Shown here: positions 7,223-14,948 of the stretch, one piece after another
Position numbering within the stretch: the stretch's first letter is position 1
How the letters are laid out: each line of letters opens with the position of its first letter
Source: Moraxellaceae bacterium
GTDB lineage: Bacteria > Pseudomonadota > Gammaproteobacteria > Pseudomonadales > Moraxellaceae
DNA length: 22,678 bases
Assembly: GCA_030684415.1 (NCBI GenBank)
Contig: JAUXNL010000496.1
Coordinates: 1 to 22,678, forward strand
Direction: 5' to 3'
Made by a program: the position numbers and the translations under genes
The notes under the pieces: generated by a model
Seen by the model: the letters and a program-made list of their open reading frames with translations, nothing else
Told to the model about the DNA's origin: nothing
Databases searched by the model: none

Positions 7223-8614
7223 ATGAAAATACTGATTCTTGGCGCCGGCCAGGTCGGCGCCACGCTGGCGGGCAGCCTGGTGCATGAAAACAACGACATC
7301 ACGGTGGTGGACACAAACTCCCGTGCCCTTGCGGAGCTGGCCGAGCACTTCGACATCGCCACGGTTTGTGGCAAGGCCTCTCACCCCAGCGTGCTCTTGA
7401 AGGCGGGCGCAAAAGAAGCCGAAATGCTGATTGCCGTCACCGCCAGTGACGAAGTGAACATGGTGGCCTGTGAAATTGCGCGACGCCTGTTCAAGACGCC
7501 CAACCGGATTGCCCGTATCCGAGCCAGTGAGTACCTGGACTTTCCGGGCCTGTTCACGACCGAGCACATGACCATCGACACCCTGATCAGCCCCGAACAG
7601 GCGGTGACGGATCACATCCGCCGCCTGCTGGGAACGCCGGGTGCACTACAGGTGCTGGATTTTGCCGGCGGGCTCGCGCGACTGATTGGCGTGCGGGTAC
7701 GCGCCAACGGCCTTTTGGCCGGCCACAAACTGGCAGACTTGCGTCAGCATCTGCCGGATGTCGACGTACGTGTCGCCGCGATTTACCGCAAGGGTGGCGA
7801 CTCCATCAAGCCGGAAGGGGGAACACGAATCGAAGCGGGTGATGAAGTTTTCTTCATTGCCGAGCGCGGCGATCTTGAGCGCGTGATGGCAGAGTTCCAG
7901 CGCGTGGAGGGCCGTTATCACCGCATCGTGATTGCCGGTGGTGGCAATATTGGCGAGCGCCTGGCCAGTGCACTGGAAGACAGCCATTCCGTCACCTTGC
8001 TCGAACTGGATGCTGAGCGCGCACGCCAACTGGCCAGCAAGCTCGATCACACACTGGTGCTGAACGGGCCGGCCTCCAACCGGGAGCTGTTGCTGGAGGC
8101 CGGCATCCCGCAGGCGGACGTGTTTTGTGCCGTCACCAACGACGACGAGGCCAACATCATGTCGTCGTTGCTGGCGAAGCGACTCGGCGTGCGTAAAGTC
8201 ATCACCCTGATCAGCAACCCGGCCTATGCCGACATGATGCAAGGCAGTGATATCGACGTGGCGCTCTCGCCACAGCAAATCACGATTGGCAGCATTCTGA
8301 CCGAGTTGCGCCAGAACGATGTGGACGACGTGATCGCCGTGCACAGCTTGCGTCGTGGTGCGGCAGAGGCCATCGAGGTAATCGCACATGCCAACTGCCG
8401 GATTGCCGGGCGCGCGATCAGCGAGCTCAAATTACCCGCCGGCGCCACCATCGGCGCGGTGGTGCGTACCGGCACCGTGGTCATGGGCCACGATGATGTG
8501 CGTATCGAGCCTGGTGACCATGTGATCGTATTTGTCACTGACAAACAGGAAATTCCCGAAGTCGAACGGCTGTTCAGCCGCAAGCGCAGCCTGTTGCAGG
8601 CGCTGCGCTCATGA
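7223..8614 (+). CDS. trkA: Trk system potassium uptake regulatory protein TrkA
   Basis: A 463-residue cytoplasmic NAD(H)-binding ring protein that gates the TrkH/TrkG potassium channel; the E. coli protein has 458 residues. It has the duplicated layout RCK_N-RCK_C-RCK_N-RCK_C. The first Rossmann loop is GAGQVG at residues 7-12, with the acidic ribose ligand in ITVVDTN; the second is AGGGNIG near residue 238 followed by TLLELDAERA. RCK_C signatures include IEAGDEVFFIAERGDLE and IEPGDHVIVFVTDKQEI. The start at 7223 is preferred over 7202 because AAGGAG (7212-7217) lies five bases before it. Its stop overlaps the trkH start (ATGA), so the two subunits are coupled. A rsmB-trkA order is common in gammaproteobacteria, which makes the intervening 6.6 kb look inserted. 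Confidence 0.97.
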   Translation: MKILILGAGQVGATLAGSLVHENNDITVVDTNSRALAELAEHFDIATVCGKASHPSVLLKAGAKEAEMLIAVTASDEVNMVACEIARRLFKTPNRIARIRASEYLDFPGLFTTEHMTIDTLISPEQAVTDHIRRLLGTPGALQVLDFAGGLARLIGVRVRANGLLAGHKLADLRQHLPDVDVRVAAIYRKGGDSIKPEGGTRIEAGDEVFFIAERGDLERVMAEFQRVEGRYHRIVIAGGGNIGERLASALEDSHSVTLLELDAERARQLASKLDHTLVLNGPASNRELLLEAGIPQADVFCAVTNDDEANIMSSLLAKRLGVRKVITLISNPAYADMMQGSDIDVALSPQQITIGSILTELRQNDVDDVIAVHSLRRGAAEAIEVIAHANCRIAGRAISELKLPAGATIGAVVRTGTVVMGHDDVRIEPGDHVIVFVTDKQEIPEVERLFSRKRSLLQALRS

Positions 8615-10056
8615 GTGTGCGTCAGATATGCCGTATTCTCGGCATACTCATGCTGCTCTACAGCGTGACATTGCTGCCTCCCATGCTGCTCAGCCTGTGG
8701 CTGGATGATGGTGGCATAACGGCTTTTTCTGTTGCCCTGATTGAAATTGTGGCGCTCGGGATGCTGGCCTGGTGGCCGAACCGGCACCAGCGCGATGAGC
8801 TGACACCGCGCGACGGCTTTGTGGTGGTCACCTTGTTCTGGGTGGTATTCGGCACCATCGGCGCGTTTCCGTTTTTGCTGTCGCCGCATCATGCCCTGCC
8901 CTTTGTGGATGCACTGTTCGAGTCCTTCTCCGGGCTGACCGGCACCGGCTCGAGCGTAATGGCCGACCTCGACAATATTCCGCCATCGCTCAATTACTAT
9001 CGTCACCAACTCTGCTGGCTGGGCGGCATGGGTATTGTGGTACTGGCAATTGCCATCATGCCCATGCTGGGCGTGGGCGGCATGCAGCTTTATCGCGCCG
9101 AATCCCCGGGCGTGGTGAAAGACAAACTCACTCCGCGCATCACGGAAACCGCGAAAGCGCTCTGGCTGATTTATGTCGGCCTCACGCTGCTGTGCCTGCT
9201 ATGTTTCCGGCTCGCTAGCATGAGCTGGTTTGATGCGGTTTGCCACGCTTTTTCAACGATTGCCACCGCCGGCTTTTCTACGCACGGCAACAGCATTGGC
9301 CATTTCAATAGTCCACTGATCGAATTGATTACGGCGGTGTTCATGTTTGCCGGGGCTATCAACTTCGGTTTGCATTTCATGGCTTTGCGGCGCGGACGCC
9401 CGATCGCCTATTGGCGCGACCCTGAGCTGCGCTTTTTTGCCGGCTCGTTGCTGCTGCTGATTGCACTGGTCAGTGTGATGCTGTGGTCGTCGAGCACACT
9501 GGCGCCACTGCAGGCATTGCGCCACGGGCTGTTCATGAGCACGTCGCTGCTGACGACCACCGGCTTTTCGAGCACGGACTTCACGATGTGGCCGGGCATA
9601 TTGCCGTTCCTGGTGGTCAGCGCCAGCGTGATGGGCGGTATGGCCGGCTCGACAGCTTCCGGCGTAAAGCCCCTGCGTATGATGTTGGCGCTCAAGCACA
9701 GCCTGCGCGAAATTTCGCGGCTATTGCATCCGAACGGCGTATTTGCGCTGCGCCTTGGTCGCAAGGTTGTGCATTACCGGGTGATTGATGCGGTATGGGG
9801 CTTTCTCACGCTCTATCTCGGCGTGTTCGTCATCATGATGTGGAGTGTGATGGCTACTGGCGTGGATTTTGTGACGGCTTACGGTGCCGTGGTCTGCTCG
9901 CTGAACAACGCCGGTGCGGGGCTTGGCGCGGTAGCGAGCAGTTATGCCAGCCTCAACGATGCTGCCAAACTGATATTGATGGGCGGCATGGTGTTGGGAC
10001 GTCTGGAAATTTTCACGCTGCTGGTGCTGCTGTCTCCCGCATTCTGGCGGCGCTAA
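8611..10056 (+). CDS. trkH: Trk potassium channel/transporter subunit TrkH
   Basis: A 481-residue inner-membrane protein, close to the 483 residues of E. coli TrkH, that carries K+ into the cell when gated by TrkA. Four M1-P-M2 repeats are visible through their pore loops: SGLTGTGSSVM, TIATAGFSTHGNS, SLLTTTGFSSTDF and SLNNAGAGLGAVAS, each with the filter glycine. The third membrane unit is followed by MGGMAGSTASGVKPLRMM, a strong TrkH signature, and the C-terminus has MGGMVLGRLEIFTLLVLL. The first pore loop has TGTGS where many homologs have TTTG[AS], a mild variation. It overlaps trkA by four bases and is followed by a REP-like element rather than another gene. There is no sign of damage. 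Confidence 0.97.
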   Translation: MSVRQICRILGILMLLYSVTLLPPMLLSLWLDDGGITAFSVALIEIVALGMLAWWPNRHQRDELTPRDGFVVVTLFWVVFGTIGAFPFLLSPHHALPFVDALFESFSGLTGTGSSVMADLDNIPPSLNYYRHQLCWLGGMGIVVLAIAIMPMLGVGGMQLYRAESPGVVKDKLTPRITETAKALWLIYVGLTLLCLLCFRLASMSWFDAVCHAFSTIATAGFSTHGNSIGHFNSPLIELITAVFMFAGAINFGLHFMALRRGRPIAYWRDPELRFFAGSLLLLIALVSVMLWSSSTLAPLQALRHGLFMSTSLLTTTGFSSTDFTMWPGILPFLVVSASVMGGMAGSTASGVKPLRMMLALKHSLREISRLLHPNGVFALRLGRKVVHYRVIDAVWGFLTLYLGVFVIMMWSVMATGVDFVTAYGAVVCSLNNAGAGLGAVASSYASLNDAAKLILMGGMVLGRLEIFTLLVLLSPAFWRR

Positions 10057-10086
10057 ATCGCCGCCACCATCACGACAGCACCAAGA

Positions 10087-10119
10087 GGCCTCTTCGCGGC
10101 TTAAAACCGCTCCTACAGG
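10087..10119 (-). repeat. GTAG-type REP-like element
   Basis: Read on the minus strand it begins CTGTAGGAGCGG and continues TTTTAAG then CCGCGAAGAGGCC. This is the GTAG head plus imperfect hairpin (GCGG/CCGC) typical of REP sequences in Pseudomonas and of the GTAG elements of Stenotrophomonas. These are usually mobilised by REP-associated tyrosine transposases; none is encoded in this window. It lies 30 bases after trkH. Confidence 0.7.
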
Positions 10120-10289
10120 CCCAGAGCAGGCCGTAAAAACCGGGAATGACCATCATTGCGCCCGTGGGTATTCATCTGCACTTGTTGATGCCGATGTCAC
10201 TCTTGCGTGCCGAGTTCCCGGATGGTGCCGGCGCTGAAGTCGACAATCATCAACCAATAGTCAACATCAGCGCCGCCGGTGAAAAAGCG

Positions 10290-10979
10290 TCAACGCAAAG
10301 AAGGCTCGCGGTAGTTGGCGGCAATGATTTCCGATGCTTCGTAAATATGCTCTTGCATCAGGTGGTCGGCACGATCGGACTGGCCCTTTTCTATTGCGTC
10401 AAAAATCCGGTGATGCTGATCATGCGAACGCCGGTAATCGGTAGGCACATACCAGCGAAAGGCGCCGGCAATCACCACGGGAATACGCGCCGACCATGCG
10501 GCGGTCTGCAGCAGCAGCTCATTGTCGGCATGCTGGTGTACCGCCAGATGGAAAGCCTTGTTCATGAGCCGCCAGGCCTCATGGTCAAAACCATCGGACG
10601 TGAGCGCCTGCAGCAGCGTGTCGCCTTCCGCCAGCGGGCGCTGGAATGATTCGCGGGCGACTGGCGTTAGCGGCTTTTCTGCGGCCAACCGCGCCCCCAG
10701 CCCTTCCAGCGCCATCCGCAGACGAAAAGCCTTCATGATGTAGTCGAGCGAGAAACCACGGGCGCGATACCCGCGGTTGGTGGCATAAATCACGAGCCCT
10801 TCTTCGGCGAGGGTACGCAAGGCCTCCCGGACTGGTGTGCGCGACACTCCCAGCGATTCCGCCAGCGCCACTTCCTGCAGACGCTCCTCCGGCTCGAAAT
10901 CACCGCGCAACAGACGCTCACGCAAGGTGGAAATCACCGTCTGCGAGCGCGTCTGCACCACCTCGTCATTTTTGCTCAT
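10290..10979 (-). CDS. GntR-family transcriptional regulator, FCD (FadR-type) subfamily
   Basis: A DNA-binding regulator of about 229 residues. The N-terminal winged helix-turn-helix covers roughly residues 8-75, with the recognition segment VALAESLGVSRTPVREALRTL and the wing EGLVIYATNRGY. The C-terminal all-helical FCD effector domain follows (about 80-215), with the usual metal/ligand histidines in FHLAVHQHADNELL, HDQHHRIFDAIEKG and HLMQEHI. FCD regulators commonly sense organic or fatty acids or their CoA esters. The start is uncertain: ATG at 10979 has an AGG seven bases upstream, while ATG at 10985 is almost on top of it. The gene is downstream of the acyl-CoA dehydrogenase on the same strand, but 628 bases of repeat-rich DNA separate them. 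It is a candidate for binding the boxes at 17685 and 17801. Confidence 0.92.
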   Translation of the reverse strand: MSKNDEVVQTRSQTVISTLRERLLRGDFEPEERLQEVALAESLGVSRTPVREALRTLAEEGLVIYATNRGYRARGFSLDYIMKAFRLRMALEGLGARLAAEKPLTPVARESFQRPLAEGDTLLQALTSDGFDHEAWRLMNKAFHLAVHQHADNELLLQTAAWSARIPVVIAGAFRWYVPTDYRRSHDQHHRIFDAIEKGQSDRADHLMQEHIYEASEIIAANYREPSLR

Positions 10980-11374
10980 TGCCATACCTGAAAGAAGAGG
11001 ATTCCACTGCAATCGTTACCACGAATCCTTTCGCACAGGCGCATGACCCACCGCAAGCGAGCCAACCGACTGCCCAGACACTCCACCGTAAAACCGGCCT
11101 GTTGCGATCAGCTGCAGCACCTTGTGCCGCAGTGAGGGAGACAGGCCCATAGCGCAGCCTGCCCATCACGACCGGCATCATCCCTTGCGGGTGAGCCTGC
11201 GCCTAGCGAGTCCGGATGCCGCCACACATTTCTCCGCTGAACGCCGTAGTCACTGATGTGCCACGCCCCAGGGTCGCCTTGAATGACTTCGCTTACCCCG
11301 TTCCGATCCGCACACCAGGCAGGGATTCCCGATGGTGATCGCAGAGTCAGCTCACTGAAGTCCACGGTTTGGAC

Positions 11375-11412
11375 GGGGCGCTCTCGCTCTTCGACAAGCT
11401 CAGAAGCGCCCC
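11375..11412. repeat. 8-bp inverted repeat around TTCGACAAGCTCAG
   Basis: GGGGCGCT (11375-11382) pairs perfectly with AGCGCCCC (11405-11412) across a 22-base loop containing TTCGACAAGCTCAG. It could be a degenerate palindromic intergenic element. Confidence 0.5.
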
Positions 11413-11486
11413 GCGAAGGGTTTATCCGAACGGCTTCGGGCTATTCGCTTCGGGCTATCGAGAGGGATCTGGGCGCGACGCGCCCC

Positions 11487-11533
11487 CTCAGGCGCCTCTA
11501 CTCAGGCGCCTCTACTCAGACGCCCCCTCAGGC
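11487..11533. repeat. Short tandem array, 14-base unit
   Basis: The unit CTCAGGCGCCTCTA occurs at 11487-11500 and 11501-11514. It is followed by a changed unit starting CTCAGACGCC at 11515 and a further CTCAGGC at 11527. The array lies just downstream of the acyl-CoA dehydrogenase terminator. Confidence 0.7.
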
Positions 11534-11565
11534 AAACCCCGTCAGTACGACGCCGTCACTGAAAG

Positions 11566-11601
11566 CCCGGCGCCCGCAGGCCAACGCCTGCGAGCGCCGG
11601 G
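11566..11601 (-). terminator. Hairpin downstream of the acyl-CoA dehydrogenase
   Basis: CCCGGCGC (11566-11573) pairs with GCGCCGGG (11594-11601). Inside it CGCAGG pairs with CCTGCG after one mismatch, leaving a six-base loop. On the minus strand the stem is followed by a short TTTC, so this is a plausible but weak rho-independent terminator seven bases after the stop codon. Confidence 0.6.
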
Positions 11602-11607
11602 TCTCGC

Positions 11608-12753
11608 TCAACGGCCGACCAGCGAGCGCGCGATCACTTCCTTCATGATTTCGTTCGCGCCGCCGTAAATGCGCTGGATACGCGCATCCACATAGGCACG
11701 GGCCACGCCGTACTCGACCATGTAGCCATAGCCGCCATGCATTTGCAGGCAGGTGTCGGCCACACGGCCCTGCAAATCGGTGGTGGAGAGCTTGATCATC
11801 GCGGCGGTGGGCACGTCGAGCTTGCCTTCCATGTAGCGGTCGATGCACTGGTTGAGAAAGGCCTTGTTGCACTCGATGTCGGTCTTGCACTGGGCAAGGC
11901 CAAAGCGCGTGTTCTGCAACTGCGACAGCGGAGCGCCAAACGCCTTGCGTTCGGTGACATAGGCAATGGTGTCTTCCAGCACGCCTTCGGCGGCATAAAC
12001 AGCCTGCACGGCGATGTTCAGACGCTCGCGCGGCAGCTCCTGCATCATGTACGCAAACCCCTTGCCTTCTTCACCCAGCAGCGCATCGAGCGGCAGCTTC
12101 ACGTTGTCGAAAAAGAGCTCGGAGGTGTCCTGCGAGTGCAGGCCGATCTTTTCGAGATTCTTGCCCTTGGCAAAGCCGGGCAGCGCGGTGTCGACCAGAA
12201 AGAGCGACACGCCTTTGGCGCCAGCGGTGGGGTCGGTCTTGGCGGCAACGATGATGAGGCCGGCATGCTGGCCGTTGGAAATGAAGGTCTTGGAGCCGTT
12301 CAGCAGGTAATGATCGCCCTGCTTCACGGCGCTGGTGCGGATGTTGGCCAGATCGGAGCCCGCGCCCGGCTCGGTCATGCCGATGCCGCCCACGCACTCA
12401 CCGGAAATCAGCTTCGGCAGCCAGTACGCCTTCTGCGCTTCGTTGCCGATATGGGCCACGTAGGGCGTGACAATGTCGGAGTGCACGGACAGGCCGGTGC
12501 AGAGCGAGCAGAAGCCGGCCTTCGCGGTTTCTTCCAGGATCAGGGCCGAATACTGGTAAGGCACGGCCGAGCCGCCGTATTGCTCGTCCTGGTCCACGGC
12601 CAGCAGGCCGTTTTCGCCGAGCTTGTTCCAGATCTCGCGGGGCATCCACGAGTCCTTTTCCCACTTTTCATAATGGGGCGCGATTTCCTTTTCCAGAAAG
12701 CGTTTGACGTTGTCGCGGAAGAGTTCGTATTCGGCAGCATCGATCTGGGACAT
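11608..12753 (-). CDS. Acyl-CoA dehydrogenase, long-chain/isovaleryl-type group
   Basis: A 381-residue FAD enzyme that oxidises an acyl-CoA to the 2-enoyl-CoA in the cytoplasm, passing electrons to ETF. Landmarks are the N-terminal helical domain from AEYELFRDNVKRFL, the FAD-binding MTEPGAGSDLANIRTSA, the central KTFISNG strand, the helix-G region RERLNIAVQAVYAAE, TERKAFGAPLSQLQ and CLQMHGGYGYM. The C-terminal IYGGANEIMKEVIAR carries Gly where medium- and short-chain enzymes have the catalytic Glu (YEG). That pattern fits the long-chain and isovaleryl groups, whose base is a Glu in helix G (candidate: AAE before GVLEDT). I choose the ATG at 12753 because the family begins there; the longer open frame to 12894 has low-complexity sequence. 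It diverges from the GGDEF gene. The substrate is not predictable from sequence alone. Confidence 0.93.
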   Translation of the reverse strand: MSQIDAAEYELFRDNVKRFLEKEIAPHYEKWEKDSWMPREIWNKLGENGLLAVDQDEQYGGSAVPYQYSALILEETAKAGFCSLCTGLSVHSDIVTPYVAHIGNEAQKAYWLPKLISGECVGGIGMTEPGAGSDLANIRTSAVKQGDHYLLNGSKTFISNGQHAGLIIVAAKTDPTAGAKGVSLFLVDTALPGFAKGKNLEKIGLHSQDTSELFFDNVKLPLDALLGEEGKGFAYMMQELPRERLNIAVQAVYAAEGVLEDTIAYVTERKAFGAPLSQLQNTRFGLAQCKTDIECNKAFLNQCIDRYMEGKLDVPTAAMIKLSTTDLQGRVADTCLQMHGGYGYMVEYGVARAYVDARIQRIYGGANEIMKEVIARSLVGR

Positions 12754-12838
12754 GGCAAGAATTCCGGTTGGGGTCGCCGCAGCAACGGGGAAGTGAAAAA
12801 CCCAAGGGTCAATAACAAGGGCGTCAAAAAACGGGCGG

Positions 12839-12868
12839 ATTGTAGCGGCTATAGTGTGGGCATCCCAA
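12839..12868 (-). promoter_or_regulatory. Possible sigma-70 promoter of the acyl-CoA dehydrogenase
   Basis: On the minus strand TTGGGA (12863-12868) and TACAAT (12839-12844) are 18 bases apart, which would give a leader of about 80 bases to the ATG at 12753. The -35 match is modest. Confidence 0.35.
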
Positions 12869-12953
12869 GCGCTCCGGGGCCATCTGTTCGTCACTCGGGG
12901 CCGAAGACTTGGATTGTGACGCGGACCGGGGCATGCTCCGCGCAGTCATCTAC

Positions 12954-12958
12954 AAGGA
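12954..12958 (+). promoter_or_regulatory. Shine-Dalgarno that sets the diguanylate cyclase start
   Basis: AAGGA lies eight bases before the ATG at 12967. The frame stays open for another 410 codons upstream, but only as antisense of the acyl-CoA dehydrogenase, so this site fixes the true start. Confidence 0.75.
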
Positions 12959-12966
12959 CAGACACC

Positions 12967-14616
12967 ATGACTTCCTCTGCGTTAGGCCTGCGCACCTTTC
13001 TTCCCCTGGCATTTGCCGGCACCACAGCCCTGCTGACCGCCGCACTCAGCCTCTACAGCAGCCAGCAGGCGGAAGCGCAAGCCCGGGAAGCCGCCACGCA
13101 GGTACTGGCCGGCATTGCCCGTGTCAGTGCCCAGTCACTCACGCTGGGCTTCGACGAACGCCTCGCCGACCTGCGCAGCCTGCAACTGAACGGACTGCCG
13201 CTGGACGCGCAACTCGATAAACGCCACCGCGATATCAGCGACTACACCTGGCTGGGCCATGCCGGCGCCGATGGCCGTGTTCGCGTGGCCTCGGGTGACC
13301 TGTGGGAGGGCGGCGACGTGAGCCGGCAGGGCTGGTACACCAGTGCCCGGCAGCGCGCCGCTGTCACCCCGGCCGGCAACAACTCCCAAGGCCCGGCCGC
13401 GCACCTGTTCAGCCTGGCGCTGCCGCTGACCACTGCCGATGGCCGCGCCAATGGCGTACTGGTCGCCCAACTGGGCGACAGCTGGATCAGCAAGCGCATG
13501 GACATCTCGCTGCCCCCGGCGCGCCAGGCCACCGGCATCCGCCTGTTCGTACAGGGCGCCGATGGCCGCGCGGTCCATTCTCCGTCTGACGTCAGTGGGA
13601 CACTGGCCACCCTGCCCGCCGGCGAGCAAGCACAAACCTTGCGCTGGCCGGATGGAGTTGAGGCCCTCAGCGTGGCCATTCCGCTCGCCAATGAGCGCGT
13701 ACAGAGTGGCTGGCGTGTGATTGCCCGGCAACCGTTGGCGCAGGTGCTGGCCCCGGCGCAGACACTGCGCAACACCCTGCTCATGGGCAGCGCCGTGCTC
13801 ACACTGTTGGCGGCACTGATCGGCTACGGACTCGCGCTCTTCCTTGGCCGCCCCTTGCGGGCGCTAGCGGCGGCCACCACCGCCCTGCCCCGTGCCGACG
13901 CGGCGGCGCGGGTGCCGGCACCAGGCCGCTTGCATGAGGCCGGCCTGCTCGGCGACAGCCTTAACCAACTGCTGGCCGACCGCGAAAGCCATCAGGCGGC
14001 ACTCACCAAACGCAACGCCGCGCTCGAAGCACAAGTCATGCAACAGACCACCGCCATCGGCAATGCCACCCACCAGCTGGCACTGGCCAAGGGCGAACAC
14101 GACGTGCTGGTGGCTCGCCTGCGCGAGCAAGCCAGCACCGACGCTCTCACCGGCCTGCTCAACCGTCGCGCCTTCCATGCTCGTGCCGGGCTTGAGTGCA
14201 CGCGTGCGCAGCGTCAGCAGTCGCCGCTCTGTGTGCTGTCTTTCGACATCGACCACTTCAAGGTGGTGAACAGCACCCATGGTCGCGATGCCGGTGATGC
14301 GGTGCTCAAGGCGTTGGCCGACACCTGCCGGCAGACCTTGCGCGAAATCGACGTGCTCGCGCGCTTTGATGGCGAAGAGTTTGTCGGCCTGCTGCCCGAC
14401 ACTTATCTACCGGCCGCGATTGTTGCCGCCGAACGCCTGCGCCAGGCGGTGGAGGCAACTGTCGTGGCGGTGGCGGATGGTGAGCTGCACTTCACCATCA
14501 GTATCGGCGTGGCGCGTGTCGACGCCGAGAAAGGCATCGAAGCGGCCCTGAAAACGGCCGACTCGGCGCTCTATATCGCCAAGCACAAGGGTCGTAATCT
14601 CGTCATGTCGGTATAA
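12967..14616 (+). CDS. Membrane-bound GGDEF diguanylate cyclase with periplasmic CACHE sensor
   Basis: A 549-residue protein predicted to make cyclic di-GMP from two GTP in response to an external signal. The layout is a first membrane helix (about residues 8-28), a periplasmic dCACHE-like sensor (about 36-260, with DYTWLGHAGADGRVRVASGD and SRQGWYTSARQ), and a second membrane helix (about 269-293). A short HAMP/coiled-coil linker (heptad-like around NAALEAQVMQQTTAI) and a C-terminal GGDEF domain (about 385-549) follow. The signature is DGEEF at 468-472, with Asp in place of the first Gly. The metal-binding Asp is in FDIDHFK, and a RxxD inhibitory site (REID, 459-462) sits five residues upstream. 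GGEEF variants are active; whether DGEEF is active is uncertain. It diverges from the acyl-CoA dehydrogenase and is followed by a hairpin. Confidence 0.92.
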   Translation: MTSSALGLRTFLPLAFAGTTALLTAALSLYSSQQAEAQAREAATQVLAGIARVSAQSLTLGFDERLADLRSLQLNGLPLDAQLDKRHRDISDYTWLGHAGADGRVRVASGDLWEGGDVSRQGWYTSARQRAAVTPAGNNSQGPAAHLFSLALPLTTADGRANGVLVAQLGDSWISKRMDISLPPARQATGIRLFVQGADGRAVHSPSDVSGTLATLPAGEQAQTLRWPDGVEALSVAIPLANERVQSGWRVIARQPLAQVLAPAQTLRNTLLMGSAVLTLLAALIGYGLALFLGRPLRALAAATTALPRADAAARVPAPGRLHEAGLLGDSLNQLLADRESHQAALTKRNAALEAQVMQQTTAIGNATHQLALAKGEHDVLVARLREQASTDALTGLLNRRAFHARAGLECTRAQRQQSPLCVLSFDIDHFKVVNSTHGRDAGDAVLKALADTCRQTLREIDVLARFDGEEFVGLLPDTYLPAAIVAAERLRQAVEATVVAVADGELHFTISIGVARVDAEKGIEAALKTADSALYIAKHKGRNLVMSV

Positions 14617-14623
14617 GCCGCGA

Positions 14624-14651
14624 CGTCTGCTGAAAGGCTTTTCAGCAGACG
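14624..14651 (+). terminator. 12-bp perfect hairpin after the GGDEF gene
   Basis: CGTCTGCTGAAA (14624-14635) pairs with TTTCAGCAGACG (14640-14651) around GGCT. It lies eight bases after the stop codon, with only a weak T-rich tail (CTTCTCTT). The inner GCTGAAA/TTTCAGC core is the same as in the hairpin at 4363-4402. Confidence 0.65.
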
Positions 14652-14948
14652 CTTCTCTTGGAGTGCTGCCGCCGCAAGCGTGGGGACCGTGCCGTCGGGG
14701 AATCTCTGGAAAAGCTCGGCATCGTCCTTGTCCGCACACGAAAACCTCGCGGCTGACACTTCCTGCAAAGCGAAACGCCGACTTGTGTGTCGTCAAACAC
14801 TTGCGGCTTATCCGCCGTCCATCACTCAGCTTTTCACGCCGCTGGCTTTAACCCTGCCGCACAATCGCCTTCGCTCAAAACACTCTATCAAGATGTTTCC
14901 ACTGCGCTTTGCACAATGTGGAGTAGCGCCGACATCCTCCGCCGATGG
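14652..14948. other. Gap between convergent GGDEF and hydrolase genes
   Basis: I see no gene or strong motif in these 297 bases. GCCGAT (14941-14946) and ATCGGC (14952-14957) could form a six-bp stem around the hydrolase stop codon. Confidence 0.5.

Larger units (their letters stand above)
10980..11607. other. 628-base repeat-rich intergenic region
   Basis: No gene is supported. The region holds an 8-bp inverted repeat (11375-11382/11405-11412), a 12-base direct repeat with a 14-base period (GCTTCGGGCTAT at 11433 and 11447) and a separate 14-base-period array (11487-11533). It also holds TTCGACAAGCTCAG (11390-11403), a motif found in dispersed repeats of many proteobacteria. An open minus-strand frame at 11108-11365 begins with GTG and matches nothing I know. 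The composition suggests decayed repeat or mobile DNA. Confidence 0.5.

Noticed and set aside
11108..11365. 85-codon minus-strand frame in the long gap
   Set aside because: GTG start without Shine-Dalgarno, no recognisable domain, and it lies in repeat-rich DNA.
11481..11533. CRISPR array
   Set aside because: The repeat unit is 14 bases with no unique spacers, so it is a simple tandem repeat; no cas genes are present.
11737..12966. N-terminal extension of the diguanylate cyclase frame
   Set aside because: This in-frame stretch is antisense to the acyl-CoA dehydrogenase; a good ribosome binding site and membrane helix place the start at 12967.
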